From: Crenobacter cavernae
Lineage (GTDB): Bacteria > Pseudomonadota > Gammaproteobacteria > Burkholderiales > Chromobacteriaceae
NCBI RefSeq assembly: GCF_003355495.1
Contig: NZ_CP031337.1
Location: 372,001 to 436,000 of the forward strand
DNA: 64,000 nucleotides
Reading direction: 5' to 3'
The notes beneath the pieces were generated by a model. The model was given only the letters and a program-made list of their open reading frames with translations, was not told the DNA's origin and did not search any database. This document shows, in pieces, positions 26,530-36,500 of this stretch. The first letter of the stretch is position 1. The number at the start of each line of letters is the position of its first letter. The translations under genes and the position numbers were made by a program.

Positions 26530-26609
26530 ACGGCGGCGCCGTTTTCCGGACGGCGCGCCGCGCGGGCTGTGGCATTCGCACCGCTGCCCGGCCGCGCCGG
26601 ACGCCTTCT

Positions 26610-26819
26610 TCAGCCGATCACGTCGAAACCGGCGTCGCTGACCGCCTCGGCCAACGCCTCGATCGCAGGCTGCCCGGCGTCGCGCTCGACGATGACGCGG
26701 CCTTCTGCCAGGCCCACTTCGACCGAGCGCACCCCGGGCAGCGCCAGAAGCGCGGCCTTCACACTGTCGGCGCAGCCGCCACAGCTCATGCCGGCGACGT
26801 TGAGCACTACTTTTTCCAT
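26610..26819 (-). CDS. copZ: Copper chaperone, heavy-metal-associated domain
   Basis: A 69-residue single HMA domain with the metal motif GMSCGGC (Cys pair near residues 12-15) and the usual ferredoxin-like pattern (LPGVRSVEVGLAEGRVIVE). Such proteins bind Cu(I) and pass it to P-type ATPases or regulators in the cytoplasm. It is the last gene of the multicopper oxidase-csoR-unknown-copZ run, which strengthens the copper assignment. No copper ATPase gene is in the window. Confidence 0.9.
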   Translation of the reverse strand: MEKVVLNVAGMSCGGCADSVKAALLALPGVRSVEVGLAEGRVIVERDAGQPAIEALAEAVSDAGFDVIG

Positions 26820-26907
26820 GTCGTCTCCTCAAACCCCTATCGAAAGCACGGGGCCGGACCGCGCGCGGCCGCCCCCTCGGACGAACTCGGCCAAGCTTGG
26901 CCCGAGG

Positions 26908-27213
26908 TCAGAATTTCTTGTCGCGGCGGATATCGTCGACGACGCCGTCGCGGATCACGATATAGGTCGTGTACGGCGTCGAGCCGCCGGCGCGCCAGGT
27001 CAGCGTGTAGCGCCGGCTGTAGATCTTGCTGCCGTCGGGGCGGCGCGTCATCGTTTCCGGGCCTTCGCTTCGGTAGTCGGGCGGGCCGGCGATGTCGACC
27101 ACCTCGGCTTCCTGCATGCCGGTGAAGAGCTTGATGTACTTCTCGAACGGAATCGGCGCAGCGCCGGCCTGGGCGCTTCCCAGAGCCAACGCGACCGCGG
27201 CCAGCGCTTTCAT
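26908..27213 (-). CDS. Small secreted protein of unknown function in the copper operon
   Basis: 101 residues with a clear signal peptide (MKALAAVALALGSAQAGAAP). The mature part has a GMQEAEVVDIAGPPDYRSEG stretch resembling the SmpA/OmlA-like pattern (metal or outer-membrane assembly folds), but I do not assign it to a family. It starts 11 bases after the csoR-like stop and precedes copZ by 88 bases, so it is probably co-transcribed under copper control. No Cys or Met-rich copper motif is seen. Confidence 0.65.
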   Translation of the reverse strand: MKALAAVALALGSAQAGAAPIPFEKYIKLFTGMQEAEVVDIAGPPDYRSEGPETMTRRPDGSKIYSRRYTLTWRAGGSTPYTTYIVIRDGVVDDIRRDKKF

Positions 27214-27224
27214 GGCGGTCTCCT

Positions 27225-27530
27225 TTAACGAATCTTGCGCACCACGGCGATCAGCTCGTCGATGCGCGCCGCGGCGTCGCCGTCGACGATCGCCTGCGTG
27301 ACGCAGCCCTTGACGTGGTTTTCCAGAAGCTGTAGCGCGACCGCGTCGAGCGCCGACTTGGCGGCGGCGATCTGCGTCAGCACGTCGACGCAGTAGCGAT
27401 CGGACTCGATCATGCCGCCGATACCGCGCACCTGCCCCTCGATGCGCGACAGGCGCTTGAGGAGCGCGTCCTTATCGGGCTGGACGACACTCTTGTCGCT
27501 CCCTTCCGGCTCGTGGCAACACTCGCCCAT
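27225..27530 (-). CDS. csoR: CsoR/RcnR-family metal-sensing repressor
   Basis: A 101-residue all-alpha DNA-binding protein. The family core LLKRLSRIEGQVRGIGGMIESDRYCVDVL is followed by LQLLENHVKGCV. This gives the Cys (DRYC), His (ENH) and Cys (KGC) that bind Cu(I) in CsoR. The N-terminus has an additional CCH. ATG 27530 is preferred, because GGAAGCACC precedes it. It sits 45 bases after the multicopper oxidase gene and probably represses its own operon through the palindrome at 29113-29131. Confidence 0.9.
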   Translation of the reverse strand: MGECCHEPEGSDKSVVQPDKDALLKRLSRIEGQVRGIGGMIESDRYCVDVLTQIAAAKSALDAVALQLLENHVKGCVTQAIVDGDAAARIDELIAVVRKIR

Positions 27531-27575
27531 GGTGCTTCCTTTCACAATGTTAGCCTGTGCCCGATTGCCGGCCCG

Positions 27576-29081
27576 TCAGGCGCGCACATCGATCTGACCC
27601 ATCATGCCCTGGTCCTCGTGCTCGAGGATGTGGCAATGGAACATGCGCATGCCGGGCTGATCCTGCCGGAAACGCAGCTTCACCGCGTGGCTGGCCGGCA
27701 AGCTCACGACGTCGCGCCACGCGCGGTAGGGTTCGGTCTTCCAGCCGCGGCCGTCGTGGCGCGCGACGACCTGGAACTGCGTGCCGTGCAGGTGGAACGG
27801 ATGGTCCATGTCGGCGCGGTTGACGACCTCCCATTCCTCGACCTCGCCGACGCGGCCGACGAAGTCGGCGCGGTTCATGTCGAAGGTCTTGCCGTTGATC
27901 GTGAACATCGCCTCAGGGTCGGCCATGTTTTCCTCGAGCACGACGCGGCGCTTCACCTTGGGCGACGGCAGCGCGGCTATGCGGCGCAGGCGTTTGGGCA
28001 AGGGCACACTGGCGACGCGCGGCCCCGGTGCGACCGTCGCGAGCGTCAACGCCTCGTTCGTCTCGGCGCTCATCATCTTGCCGCGCTGGTACGGCAGCGC
28101 GACCAGCCGTCCCGCTTTCGCAGCGCCGGTGATGACGAGCTCGGCACGTTCGCCCGGCGACAGCAGCACTTCGGCCTCGCGGCGCGGCGCCTCGATCAAC
28201 CCGCCGTCGCTGCCGACGCGCCACACCTCGAACCCTGGCAAGGCGAGCCGCAGCACGCGTGCGCTGGTCGCGTTGTAGACGCGCAAGCGCACGCGCTCGT
28301 TCTCGCCCAGCGCAAGCACCGGCTTCAGCGCGCCGTTGACCAGCACATAGTCGCCCTCGCGGCCGTCCATCCAGTCGGCCTTTGTGTTGGCGGGAATCGC
28401 GGCGTTAGCGTCGAGGCGCAGGTCGGACAGCACGAGCGGAATATCGCGCAGATGCGCGAGCGGATCGTGGCGACTTTTGACCAGGAACACGCCGGCCAGG
28501 CCGCGGAACACCTGTTCGGCGGTGTGACCGTGCGGGTGCGGGTGGTACCAGTAGCTGCCGCCCGAGCCTTCGGGCAGGACGAAGCGATAGTGGCGTGTCT
28601 CGCCGGGCTGCACCGGATGCATCGGGTTGCCGTCCTGGTCGGCCGGCACCGGCATCCCGTGCCAGTGTACGGTGGTCGGCTGCGGCAGCCGGTTGGTGAA
28701 CGCGATCTCTACCGTGTCGCCCTCGTACGCCTCGATCAGCGGGCCGGGCAGGCTGCCGTTGTACGCCCAGACCTCGGTCGGCTTGCCGTCCTCGGCCAAC
28801 CCTTTCAAGACCGGCGCGGCGACGAGTTCGCCTGCGAAACGGCCGGATACCGCTGCACGATTCGGTAGCGGGGTCAGACTCGGCAGAGGCAAGCCCTCGG
28901 GCAGCGCGACGGCGGGCGCGGCCTGCCCCATCGCGGCGTGGTCCATGCCGGCGTGCGGGTCGGCGGCCGGACCGTGGCCCATGGACGCATGATCGATGTG
29001 CGCGAGGTCGGTGGCGGCGCGGGCAAACCACGGCATGGCGGACATCAGGAAGGCGGCGTGAAGAAAGCGGCGGCGTTGCAT
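27576..29081 (-). CDS. Multicopper oxidase (CueO/CopA-like), exported
   Basis: About 501 residues. The N-terminus MQRRRFLHAAFLMSAMPWFARA is a signal sequence with an RRRF twin-arginine-like motif. A His/Met-rich stretch follows (HIDHASMGHGPAADPHAGMDHAAMG), as in copper-handling oxidases. All four copper-binding clusters are visible: TTVHWHGMPVP, GSYWYHPHPHGHT, DHPFHLHGTQFQV and MRMFHCHILEHEDQGM. Likely oxidises Cu(I) to Cu(II) in the periplasm. First gene of the copper operon, behind a CsoR-type operator. ATG 29081 is chosen at the signal peptide. Confidence 0.92.
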   Translation of the reverse strand: MQRRRFLHAAFLMSAMPWFARAATDLAHIDHASMGHGPAADPHAGMDHAAMGQAAPAVALPEGLPLPSLTPLPNRAAVSGRFAGELVAAPVLKGLAEDGKPTEVWAYNGSLPGPLIEAYEGDTVEIAFTNRLPQPTTVHWHGMPVPADQDGNPMHPVQPGETRHYRFVLPEGSGGSYWYHPHPHGHTAEQVFRGLAGVFLVKSRHDPLAHLRDIPLVLSDLRLDANAAIPANTKADWMDGREGDYVLVNGALKPVLALGENERVRLRVYNATSARVLRLALPGFEVWRVGSDGGLIEAPRREAEVLLSPGERAELVITGAAKAGRLVALPYQRGKMMSAETNEALTLATVAPGPRVASVPLPKRLRRIAALPSPKVKRRVVLEENMADPEAMFTINGKTFDMNRADFVGRVGEVEEWEVVNRADMDHPFHLHGTQFQVVARHDGRGWKTEPYRAWRDVVSLPASHAVKLRFRQDQPGMRMFHCHILEHEDQGMMGQIDVRA

Positions 29082-29112
29082 ACGTGATCCGGTCTGGAGA
29101 TTGGTTTCACTA

Positions 29113-29131
29113 TATACCCTACAAGGGTATA
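29113..29131. promoter_or_regulatory. CsoR-type operator upstream of the copper operon
   Basis: TATACCCT-ACA-AGGGTATA, perfect eight-base arms, 32 bases before the multicopper oxidase start. It closely follows the pattern of known CsoR operators (TACCCTACGGGGGTATG type). A csoR gene lies in the same operon. Confidence 0.8.
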
Positions 29132-29165
29132 AGAGAAGACCGGCGCCATTGCCGCCGGTTCCACC

Positions 29166-29204
29166 AAAAAAAAAACCGCCCGGTCGCGATCGACCGGGCG
29201 GTTT
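29166..29204 (-). terminator. Terminator after rlmB
   Basis: Arms AAACCGCCCGGTCG (29173-29186) and CGACCGGGCGGTTT with loop CGAT; an A-run on the left reads as a T-run for the minus strand. Confidence 0.9.
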
Positions 29205-29234
29205 GCGGAACGACAAGGTTGGCCGAGGTGGCCG

Positions 29235-29987
29235 TCAGCCCGCCTCGCCGGCGCGCACGCGCTGACGGCGGCTCTCGGCGAGCACCATGCCGGACGACAC
29301 CGACACGTTGAGGCTCTCTACCGTGCCGAACATCGGGATAGCCACCAACACGTCGCAGTGCTCGCGGGTCAGGCGGCGCATGCCCTCGCCTTCCGAGCCC
29401 ATCACCCACGCCAGCGGGCCGGCCGCGTCGACGTGGAACAGGTCGGTGTCGGCTTCCATCTCGGTGCCGGCGATCCACACCCCCTGGTCCTTCAGGTCGC
29501 GCAAGGTGCGCGCGAGGTTGGTGACGGTGATGTAGGGGACGACTTCGGCGGCACCGCAGGCGACCTTCGACACGGTCGCGTTGAGGCCCGCCGAGCGGTC
29601 CTTGGGCGCGATCACCGCGTGTGCGCCCATCGCGTCGGCGACGCGCAGGCAGGCGCCGAGGTTGTGCGGGTCGGTCACGCCGTCGAGGATCAGCAAGAGC
29701 GGCGGCTCGGACAGATGCTCGAGCACGTCGTCGAGCGACACGTAGCTCTTGGACGCGTCGATCACCGCGGCGACGCCCTGGTGGCGCGCCTTGCCGGTCA
29801 TCGCGTCTAGCCGCTCGGGCTCGACCATCACCAGCTTCACCGACTCGGCGTCGACCTTCTCGAGCACCGCGCGCACGCGCGCGTCTTCCCTGCCGCGCGC
29901 CAGATAGACCTCGACCAGGCTCTTGGGGTTTTGCCACAGACGCGCGTTGACCGCGTGAAAACCATGGATCAGCCGTTTGTTGCTCAC
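29235..29987 (-). CDS. rlmB: 23S rRNA (guanosine-2'-O-)-methyltransferase
   Basis: About 250 residues of the SpoU/TrmH family, which methylates G2251 in 23S rRNA. The N-terminal substrate-binding domain starts SNKRLIHGFHAVNARL. The knotted SAM domain shows LLILDGVTDPHNLGACLRVADA, WVMGSEGEGMRRLT and IPMFGTVESLNVSVSSGM. GTG 29987 is preferred over an upstream ATG (30020), because it begins at the conserved SNKRLIHG and has GGAGTG upstream. Confidence 0.95.
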   Translation of the reverse strand: MSNKRLIHGFHAVNARLWQNPKSLVEVYLARGREDARVRAVLEKVDAESVKLVMVEPERLDAMTGKARHQGVAAVIDASKSYVSLDDVLEHLSEPPLLLILDGVTDPHNLGACLRVADAMGAHAVIAPKDRSAGLNATVSKVACGAAEVVPYITVTNLARTLRDLKDQGVWIAGTEMEADTDLFHVDAAGPLAWVMGSEGEGMRRLTREHCDVLVAIPMFGTVESLNVSVSSGMVLAESRRQRVRAGEAG

Positions 29988-30059
29988 GACGCGCACTCCG
30001 GGAAAAAGAAAGGCCGCCATTGTAGCGTAAGGCGAGGCCCGGCCGACGTTGGCCGAGCC

Positions 30060-33000
30060 TCAGGCCAGCATCAAGGGCTCGCGCCGGGCACTGCCCTGCC
30101 AGTCGCGCGCGAAGCGTTCGAAGTCTTTGGCCGGCATCGGCTTGCAGAACAGATAGCCCTGCAGCAGCGAGCAGCCCTTGCGGCTGAGGAAGCCGCTCTG
30201 CGCCTCGGTCTCGACGCCCTCGGCGACGACCTCGAAGCCGCGTTTTCTCGCCATCGCGAGGATGGCCTCGATGATGGTCAGGCTGTCGTCGTCCTCGGGC
30301 AGGCCGTCGACGAAGGAGCGGTCGATCTTCAGCGTGTCGAGCGGGAAGCGCATCAGGTAGGACAGCGACGAGTAACCGGTGCCGAAGTCGTCGATCGCGA
30401 GCTTCACGCCGAGCCCCTTCAGTTCGTAGAGGAAGGCGACCGCCTCGACCGGGTTCTTCATCAGCGTGCTCTCGGTGATCTCGAGCTCCAGCCGGTCGGC
30501 CGACAGCTCGGCCGACATCAGCGCCTCGCGCACCTGCTGCACCAGCGCCGCGTGCTCGAACTGGCGCGTCGACAGGTTGACCGCGACGCGCGGCACCCTG
30601 AGCCCGGCGCGGTCCCACGCGGTCAGCTGGCGGCACGCCGAAGCGAGCACCCAGTGGCCGATGTTGCGGATCAGCCCGGTCTCCTCGGCCAGCGGAATGA
30701 AGCGGTTCGGCGGCACCAGGCCGAGCTGCGGGTGACGCCAGCGGATCAGCACCTCGACCGCGGCGATCGCGTGCGTCTGCGCGTCGAGCAGCGGCTGGTA
30801 GTGCAGCTCGAACTCGTCGCGCTCGAGCGCCATCCTCAGGCCGTTCTCCATCAGCAGCCGCTCGAAGGTCTGGCTGTTCATGTCGGCGGCGAAGAACTGG
30901 TAGGTGTTCTTGCCGGCCTCTTTCGCGCGGTACATCGCGACGTCGGCGTTCTTCAACAGCGTCTGCGCGTCGGTGCCGTCGTTCGGGAACACGCTGATGC
31001 CGATGCTGCCGGTGACGAACACCTCGTGCGTCTGGATCATCAGCGGCTGGGACAGCGTCGCGATGATTTCCTCGGCCAACGAAGCGAGCATCGCCTGCTT
31101 GTGCTCGCCCTCGACCAAGAGCGTGAATTCGTCGCCGCCGAGCCGCGCGAGAAAGCCGCGCTTCTCGGTGACGCGGATCAGGCGCGCGGTCGTCTCGCGC
31201 AGCGTCTCGTCGCCGGCCTGGTGGCCGAACGAATCGTTGATCAGCTTAAAGCGGTCGAGGTCGATGAACATCAGCGCCGGCCCTTCGGCGCCGGCGGCGG
31301 CGCGGAAGATCGCCTCGTCGACGCGCGCGATCAGGCCGGCGCGGTTGGGCAGGCCGGTCAGCGGGTCGTGCGTCGCGAGGAACTGCAGCCGGTCTTCGGA
31401 CTGCTTGCGCGCGGTGATATCGGAGAACACGCCGACGAAGTGGGTCAACAGGCCCTGCGGGTCGCGCACCGTCGAGATCGACAGCTCGGTCGGGTAGCGT
31501 TCGCCGTTTTTCTTGCGGTCGAGCATCTCGCCGTGCCAGTGGCCGATGGTCTGCAGGTCGTGCAGCATCGCGATGTCCTGCTCGCTGCCCCAGTCGCGGA
31601 ACATGCGCGACACGCGGCCGAGCGCCTCGTCCTGCGTAAAGCCGGTGATGCGCGTGAAAGCCGAATTCACCGCGATGATGTTGGCGTCGGCGTCGGTGAT
31701 CAGGATGCCCTCGGCCGAGTTCTCGAACACCTTGGCCGCCAGCTGCAGCTCGGCGTCGGCGGAGACGCGGTCGGACACGTCGACGACCACGCCGATCGTC
31801 GCGCGCCTTCCGCAGAACTCGAAGCGGCGGCTGTGCATCTCGACGTCGACCAGGCTGCCGTCGCGGCGGATCGCGCGGCAGCTGGCCAAGAGCTTGCCAC
31901 CATAATTGCGCACGCGGCGCGGGTCGCGCCTTTTCAGCTGTTCCAGTTCGAACGGGCCGATCAGCCGCGCGATCGGCAGGTTCTCGAGTTCGCTCACCGG
32001 GTAGCCGAGCATCTCGGCCAACTTGGGGTTGGCGTACACGAGGCGCTCGTCCTGCAGGATGAAGATGCCGACCAGCGACTGCTCGACGAGCGCGCGGTAC
32101 TTCTCCTCGGCCTCGCGGCGCGCCTGCTCTTCGGCCTTGGTGTCGGACACGTCGGTCGCGATGGTGCCCAGGCCGGCCAGATGCCCGTCGGCGTCGAACA
32201 GCGGAAAGCGCGTGGTCAGCATCACGCACGGCACACCGCCGACGGTGAACATTTCTTCGAATTGGCGCGGCTCGAGGCAGTTGATCACCTGCGCGTCGTG
32301 CTCGCGCACGCGGCCTGCCTCGTGCGACAGCAAGAGCTCGTCTACCGTCTTGCCGACGACCTGGTTGGGGCTGAAGCCGAAAAGCTGCGCGAACGCGCGG
32401 TTGACCATCAGGAAGCGCCCGTCGAGCGACTGCATCGTCATGATGTTCGGGCTGTGGTCGAGCAGCGACTCGAAGCGCGCGCGGAACTCCTGCAGCACCG
32501 CCTCGCTGCGCTGGAAACCCTCTACCAGCACCGCGACGATCAGCGCGGCTGCGGTGAACGCGAGGTTGAGCGCGAGCGACGTCACGTGGTGTTCGAACGC
32601 CGGCGTGGCGCTATCGACCACCAGCCTGACGTCGGGCAGCATGATCGCCAACAGGCTCAAGGCGGCGGCGCCCATCACGCCGGCGCGGAACGCGCCCCAC
32701 AACACCACCGGGAACAGCAGCACCGGCATCGGCAGCGAGAAACTGTGCCCGCCGGCCTTCAGCGCCGCCCACAATGCCGCCATCAACAGTCCGAGCAGCA
32801 CGAGTTCGGCGCGCAGCCGCCTCGACGGCAGCCGCGCGAGGCCGAGCGCGACGAAGACCGTCACCGCCAGGCCGGCCGAGCCCCACACCAGCACCGAACG
32901 CAGCAGCACCTCGCCCGCGTCGGCGTACGGCAGCGCGAACAGGCCGAGCAAGAGCGCGACCAGCGTCGCCGGGTACATCGCCAGCCGCGCGATCAGCCTG

Positions 33001-33335
33001 ACCAGCGCGCGCGGCGACTCGAACCATGGCCGGCCGCGCCGGATGCGCGCCACGTGCAGTCCGGCGACGGTCGCCAAGCCGGTCAGCACGATCAGCTGGG
33101 CGTCCTCGGCCGGCCAGAACGGCAACGCCGCGAGACCCGCCGCCAGCGGCCAGAACGTCACCTGCTTGGACGGCAGGCGCAGCGCCGCCCAGGCAAGCAT
33201 GCCCAGCGCCAGGAAATCGGTATGCAGGACGTTGGCCGAGGCGTAGGCCGTCCCGAGCGTGGCCGGCCAGAACACCAGCGCCGCCAGATACGCGGCCAGA
33301 TAGGCGCCGGCTCCCCATGGTTTGTTTGTGTTCAC
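30060..33335 (-). CDS. Membrane-anchored PAS-GGDEF-EAL protein (cyclic-di-GMP turnover)
   Basis: About 1091 residues. The N-terminal 270 residues are a multi-helix membrane domain (MASE1-like). Three PAS sensor domains follow (LLDHSPNIMTMQSLDG..., LVEQSLVGIFILQDE..., VFENSAEGILITDADANI), then GGDEF near residue 735 (RLGGDEFTLLVEG, intact). The EAL domain is near residue 861 onward (EVLIRWRHP, IDDFGTGYSSL, KIDRSF, AEGVET). Both catalytic centres look intact, so it may make or degrade c-di-GMP. GTG 33335 with GGGAG upstream is preferred; GTG 33422 is an alternative. A curli operon in the window is a plausible output. Confidence 0.92.
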   Translation of the reverse strand: MNTNKPWGAGAYLAAYLAALVFWPATLGTAYASANVLHTDFLALGMLAWAALRLPSKQVTFWPLAAGLAALPFWPAEDAQLIVLTGLATVAGLHVARIRRGRPWFESPRALVRLIARLAMYPATLVALLLGLFALPYADAGEVLLRSVLVWGSAGLAVTVFVALGLARLPSRRLRAELVLLGLLMAALWAALKAGGHSFSLPMPVLLFPVVLWGAFRAGVMGAAALSLLAIMLPDVRLVVDSATPAFEHHVTSLALNLAFTAAALIVAVLVEGFQRSEAVLQEFRARFESLLDHSPNIMTMQSLDGRFLMVNRAFAQLFGFSPNQVVGKTVDELLLSHEAGRVREHDAQVINCLEPRQFEEMFTVGGVPCVMLTTRFPLFDADGHLAGLGTIATDVSDTKAEEQARREAEEKYRALVEQSLVGIFILQDERLVYANPKLAEMLGYPVSELENLPIARLIGPFELEQLKRRDPRRVRNYGGKLLASCRAIRRDGSLVDVEMHSRRFEFCGRRATIGVVVDVSDRVSADAELQLAAKVFENSAEGILITDADANIIAVNSAFTRITGFTQDEALGRVSRMFRDWGSEQDIAMLHDLQTIGHWHGEMLDRKKNGERYPTELSISTVRDPQGLLTHFVGVFSDITARKQSEDRLQFLATHDPLTGLPNRAGLIARVDEAIFRAAAGAEGPALMFIDLDRFKLINDSFGHQAGDETLRETTARLIRVTEKRGFLARLGGDEFTLLVEGEHKQAMLASLAEEIIATLSQPLMIQTHEVFVTGSIGISVFPNDGTDAQTLLKNADVAMYRAKEAGKNTYQFFAADMNSQTFERLLMENGLRMALERDEFELHYQPLLDAQTHAIAAVEVLIRWRHPQLGLVPPNRFIPLAEETGLIRNIGHWVLASACRQLTAWDRAGLRVPRVAVNLSTRQFEHAALVQQVREALMSAELSADRLELEITESTLMKNPVEAVAFLYELKGLGVKLAIDDFGTGYSSLSYLMRFPLDTLKIDRSFVDGLPEDDDSLTIIEAILAMARKRGFEVVAEGVETEAQSGFLSRKGCSLLQGYLFCKPMPAKDFERFARDWQGSARREPLMLA

Positions 33336-33485
33336 CGCTTGATCGCTCCCGCTCAGTCCTTTGTACGCACCCGCGCTCAGCCGCGGGCGTCTCGCCGCCC
33401 CGCCTGTCCCGGCGGGTGCCACGTATTATTCTAAGGGCATAAATTTCTTGCGCACCGTCGTCCATGTCTTACGGTTCGCAGCCGG

Positions 33486-33491
33486 TATAAT
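33486..33491 (+). promoter_or_regulatory. Candidate -10 element for mfd
   Basis: TATAAT 41 bases before the mfd start. I see no convincing -35 at the usual spacing, so this is a partial promoter call. Confidence 0.4.
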
Positions 33492-33531
33492 GCAGTGCAA
33501 TTCCCGCCAAATCACCTAAAAACGAGTTCCG

Positions 33532-36500
33532 ATGCTGGATTTGTCCCCCCGCCTGCCCGTCGCCGGCCAGCGCACCCGCTTACGGCTAGTGCCCGACGGA
33601 CTCGACGCCGCCGCTCTCGCCACGCTGATCGACGGCAAGACGCCGCTCCTCGTGCTGACCGCCGACGCGCAAAGCGCGCAGCGGCTTAAGGCCGAGCTGC
33701 CCTTCTTCGCGCCCGATGCACGCGTCGCGCTCTTGCCCGACTGGGAAACGCTGCCGTACGACCACTTCTCGCCGCACGCCGACCTCGTGTCCGAGCGGCT
33801 CGCGACCTTGTGGCAAATCCGCCAAAGCGAGGTCGACGTCGTGCTGGTGCCGGTGACGACGGCGATGACGCGCATGGCGCCGGTCGAATACCTGACCGGC
33901 CGCACCTTCTTCCTGAAGCTCAAGGGAAGGCTTAACGCCGACAAGCTGCGCGAAGACCTGGTCGGCGCCGGCTACCAGCACGTGACGCAGGTGATGGTAC
34001 CGGGCGAGTTCTCGATCCGCGGCGGCCTGATCGACCTGTTCCCGATGGGCTCGGCGCTGCCGTACCGGATCGACCTGTTCGACGACGAGATCGACACGCT
34101 GCGCACCTTCGACCCGGACACGCAGCGCACGCTGTACCCGGTGCCCGAGGTGAGGCTGCTGCCGGCGCGCGAGTACCCTAGCGACGAGGCCGGCGTGACG
34201 ACGTTCCGCCAGCATTACCGGGAACGCATGGAGGGCGACCCGTCGAAGAGCCGCGTCTACAAGGAGGTCTCGGCCAACCTGTTCCCGGCCGGCATCGAGT
34301 ACTACCTGCCGCTGTTCTTCGATTCGACCGCGACGCTGTTCGACTACGCCGGCGATAACGTGAGGCTGGTGCTGCACCGCGACGTGCTGGCCGCCGCCGA
34401 AACCTTCTGGCAGGACGTCGCCGCACGCCACAAGCAGGCGCACGCCGACTACGAGCGCCCGCCTCTGCCGCCGGCGACGCTGTTCCTGCGTCCGGACGAA
34501 CTGATGGGGCTCCTGAAGCCCTACGCGCGGCTGGAGATGCCGGCCGACGACGCGCTCGAGGCCGGCGTGCTGCCGCTGCCCGAGCTCGCGGTCGAGCGGC
34601 GCGCCGACAAGCCGCTGCACAAGCTGGCGAACTTCACCGAACGCTACGCCGGGCGCGTGCTGATCTGCGCCGAGAGCCTCGGCCGACGCGAGACGCTGGC
34701 GGGCTTCCTGCGCGAAAACGGCCTCAGGCCCGCGCTCGTAGAGGGCTGGCATGACTTCCTCCAAGGCGACGCGCGCTTCGCGCTGACCGTCGCGCCGCTG
34801 TTCGCGGGCTTCGCGCTCGAAGCCCCCGCCATCGCGGTGGTCACCGAGGCCGAGCTCTACCAGCACGTCGCGCGCAGCCACACCCGCCGTGCGCGCGCGA
34901 AGGCGAGCTCCGACACCATGCTGAGGGATCTGGCCGAAGTGAAGGTCGGCGACCCGGTGGTGCACGAGGAACACGGCATCGGCCGCTACCAGGGCCTCGT
35001 CACGCTCGATCTGGGCGAAGGCGAGACCGAGCTGATGCTGCTTGAATACGCGGACGGCGCGCGCCTCTACGTGCCGGTCAGCCAGCTGCACGTGATCTCC
35101 CGCTACGCCGGCGGCAGCCCCGAACAGGCGCCCTTGCACAAGCTCGGCAACCCGGCGTGGGAGAAGGCGAAGAAACGCGCCGCCGAGAAGGCGCGCGACA
35201 CCGCGGCCGAACTCTTGAACCTCTACGCTCAGCGCGCCGCGCGCGAAGGCCATGCGTTCTCCTTAAGCGAACACGACTATGAGGCGTTCGCCGAAGGCTT
35301 CGGCTTCGAGGAGACCCCCGACCAGGCGGGCGCGATCGAGGCGGTGATCGGCGACATGACCTCGGGCAAGCCGATGGACCGCCTGGTATGCGGCGACGTC
35401 GGCTTCGGCAAGACCGAGGTCGCCTTGCGCGCAGCCTTCGTCGCGGTCATGGGCGGCAAGCAGGTCGCGGTGCTGGTGCCGACCACGCTGCTCGCCGAGC
35501 AGCACTACCAGAATTTCGCTGATCGTTTCGCCGACTGGCCAGTGAAGATCGCCGAGCTGTCGCGTTTCAAGAGCGGCAAGGAGACCAAGGCGGCGCTGGA
35601 AGGATTAAGAGCAGGAACGGTCGACATCGTGATCGGCACGCACAAGCTGGTGCAGCCGGACGTCGCGTTCAAGAACCTCGGCCTCGTCATCATCGACGAG
35701 GAGCACCGCTTCGGCGTGCGCCAGAAGGAACAACTGAAGCGCCTGCGCGCGAACGTCGACGTGCTGACGCTGACTGCGACGCCGATCCCGCGCACCTTGT
35801 CGATGGCGCTCGAGGGCTTGCGCGACTTCTCGGCGATCACCACCGCGCCCTCCCGGCGCCTGGCGGTCAAGACCTTCGTCAGCCCCTTGCGCGACGGCAC
35901 GACCCGCGAGGCGGTGCTCAGGGAACTGAAGCGCGGCGGCCAGGTGTTCTTCCTGCACAACGAGGTCGACACCATCGAGAACATGCGCGAAAGGCTGGCC
36001 GAACTCGTCCCCGAGGCGCGCATTGGCGTCGCGCACGGCCAGCTGCGCGAGCGGGAACTCGAACAGGTGATGCGCGACTTCGTCCAGCAGCGCTTCAACC
36101 TCTTGCTCTGCTCGACCATCATCGAGACCGGCATCGACGTGCCGAACGCCAACACGATATTGATCAACCGCGCCGACAAGTTCGGCCTCGCCCAGTTGCA
36201 TCAGCTGCGCGGCCGCGTCGGCCGTTCGCACCACCAGGCCTACGCCTACCTGCTGACCAGCGACGGTGTCACGAAGGATGCGCAGAAGCGGCTCGAGGCG
36301 ATCCAGCTGTCCGAGGAACTGGGCTCGGGCTTTTACCTCGCGATGCACGACCTGGAGATCCGCGGCGCCGGCGAGGTGCTCGGCGAGGGCCAGTCGGGCG
36401 AGATGCACGAGGTCGGCTTCACGCTGTTCACCGAGATGCTGAAGCAGGCGGTACGCGACCTGAAGAAGGGCAAGACGCCGGACCTCGACGCGCCGCTCGG

